Positions 63,253 through 64,000 of a DNA stretch of 64,000 nt are shown piece by piece. This stretch comes from Kitasatospora sp. GP82 (GTDB taxonomy: Bacteria; Actinomycetota; Actinomycetes; Streptomycetales; Streptomycetaceae): contig NZ_JARZAJ010000014.1 of assembly GCF_029892105.1 (NCBI RefSeq), positions 1-64,000 on the forward strand, written 5' to 3'. Within the stretch, counting starts at the first letter, position 1. Every line of letters starts with the position of its first letter. The notes beneath the pieces were generated by a model. The model did no database searches, was not told the DNA's origin, and was given only the letters and a program-made list of their open reading frames with translations. Both the position numbers and the translations under genes were made by a program.

Positions 63253-63996
63253 TCACCTGTCTCCGTCCAGTAGCTGCTGGGAGACCTGGCGGAAGGACCA
63301 GGTGCCGCCGGTGCGGGTGAACACCCAGACCAGGTCGAAGCGGTCCGGCCAGGTGCCGGGAACGCCGGTGTGCGAGGCCCCGAGGGCATTGACGATGGCG
63401 GGAATGCGGGAGTGCTCCCAGCAGATCAGCACCGGCCCTGGGACGGAGACCGCGGCCGTGGCGAGCGCGGCCTCCTGCGACTCGGCGTAGGTGGTGTCCA
63501 CCGTGAGCCCGAGGTGCGCGGCCAGCGGGGTGACGGTCTGTCGCATTCGGTGCGCGCCTGCGTGCGGGCCCTGGTCGGTCGCCGCGTAGATCCTGGCCGG
63601 ACGGACCAGGCCCGCCGTGAGCGGCTTCCGGCCTGCCGGGTCGAACAGCTGCGGCAGCGCCCGGGCCCGCTGCCAGCCCCGGTCGGTGAGGGAGTGGCCG
63701 TCGCCCCGCCCATTCTCGTCGAGGCCGGGGTGGCTGCCGTCGGGCTTCTCGCCATGCCTGATGATCATCACCGTGGTGTCGCCGGTACCTGTGCGGGCGG
63801 GCACAGCGCTGGGTGCTGAGCTGGGCGTTGCGGTGGGTACGGGGGCTTCTGCTGCCTTGCCCTTGCTGCCACCGCACCCCGCGAGTACCAAGGGTGCTCC
63901 GGCGGCCAGGCCGACCAGGAAGCGGCGACGGCCCATCCCCGTAGCGGTCGCTCCGGCCGGGAAGCCCCCGTACTCGGCTGCCGACAGACGCACCAT
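63253..63996 (-). CDS. Tat-exported lipoprotein, histidine phosphatase family
   Basis: A 247-residue protein. The twin-arginine signal 'GRRRFLVGLAAGAPLVLAGC' ends in a lipobox Cys, so it is a Tat lipoprotein. A Pro/Ala/Ser linker precedes a histidine phosphatase domain with 'VMIIRHGEKPDGSHPG' (catalytic His) and 'VLICWEHSRIPAIVNALG' (second His). Phosphoglycerate-mutase-like enzymes of this type release phosphate outside the membrane. Start choice is open: ATG 63996 lies almost at the window edge, and ATG 63936 directly before the twin arginines is the alternative. Confidence 0.88.
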   Translation of the reverse strand: MVRLSAAEYGGFPAGATATGMGRRRFLVGLAAGAPLVLAGCGGSKGKAAEAPVPTATPSSAPSAVPARTGTGDTTVMIIRHGEKPDGSHPGLDENGRGDGHSLTDRGWQRARALPQLFDPAGRKPLTAGLVRPARIYAATDQGPHAGAHRMRQTVTPLAAHLGLTVDTTYAESQEAALATAAVSVPGPVLICWEHSRIPAIVNALGASHTGVPGTWPDRFDLVWVFTRTGGTWSFRQVSQQLLDGDR

Positions 63997-64000
63997 GCTC

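Noticed and set aside
60642-63320. 892-codon plus-strand frame
   Set aside because: Most of it is an out-of-frame shadow of the membrane protein and YcnI genes. Only the short oxygenase fragment within it looks real.

Overview
The window is about 64 kb of very GC-rich DNA with strong third-codon GC bias, GTG and TTG starts, many small Sec-exported proteins and actinobacterial families (an EshA-type encapsulin, a DevR/DosR-type response regulator, DUF4360, GH92, and a cyclic-di-AMP riboswitch in front of a wall-associated secreted protein). It is most consistent with a Streptomyces, Kitasatospora or Streptacidiphilus chromosome. The many gene stubs and solo genes suggest an accessory or sub-arm region. 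No rRNA, tRNA or CRISPR array was seen.

Layout. 0.3-5.2 kb: a small secreted protein, then a convergent, translationally coupled operon (GlxA-type AraC regulator, thiamine-diphosphate enzyme, SRPBCC protein, KAS III-like synthase) that looks like a compact, unassigned biosynthetic unit. 5.6-14.4 kb: a phospholipase C-like phosphoesterase with a Cys/Trp-rich membrane head, a broken GH27 alpha-galactosidase, a methyltransferase, a MetE-like protein, an HAD acid phosphatase, an NAD-dependent epimerase, and the fused stubs of a deleted MarR/MFS pair. 14.6-24.5 kb: exported GH92 mannosidase, a repeat-containing secreted protein, a tandem universal stress protein, a YVTN lipoprotein, a lipoprotein/phosphoesterase pair, an RraA remnant, a signal-less avidin and a PhoU-like protein. 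24.6-29 kb: 5-oxoprolinase and a DevR-like regulator.

29-36 kb is a patchwork. It holds a 3' piece of a Tn3 transposase, an NTF2-like protein, a TetR-SDR-NMT1 operon, a 5'-truncated oxidoreductase, a flavoprotein C-terminal stub, a TIGR00027-type methyltransferase and a truncated HNH-like protein. 36.7-45 kb: a large helical-repeat protein, an MFS exporter, a DUF4360 protein, an M20 peptidase, and a CAP-domain protein under a c-di-AMP riboswitch. 45-50 kb: a five-gene MoxR/DUF58/DUF4129 operon. 50-55.3 kb: an internally deleted ABC exporter, a 100-bp inverted-repeat element, a DUF2079 membrane protein, and a GntR(YtrA)-ABC transporter operon with a visible palindromic operator.

55.3-60.4 kb is the most notable part. 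A Family 2B encapsulin shell gene overlaps a cysteine desulfurase that carries a roughly 100-residue disordered N-terminus, so this is a predicted protein nanocompartment with enzyme cargo. A 16-bp tandem repeat and two dyads lie upstream. Then come a SixA-like histidine phosphatase and a degenerate cysteinyl-tRNA synthetase-like protein. 60.5-64 kb: a His/Met-rich membrane protein, a YcnI copper-binding protein, a cluster of three gene remnants, and a Tat lipoprotein of the histidine phosphatase family.

Phosphate release recurs across the window (two PF04185 phosphoesterases, an HAD acid phosphatase, two histidine phosphatases, a PhoU-like protein). At least ten gene remnants show a region under active decay.
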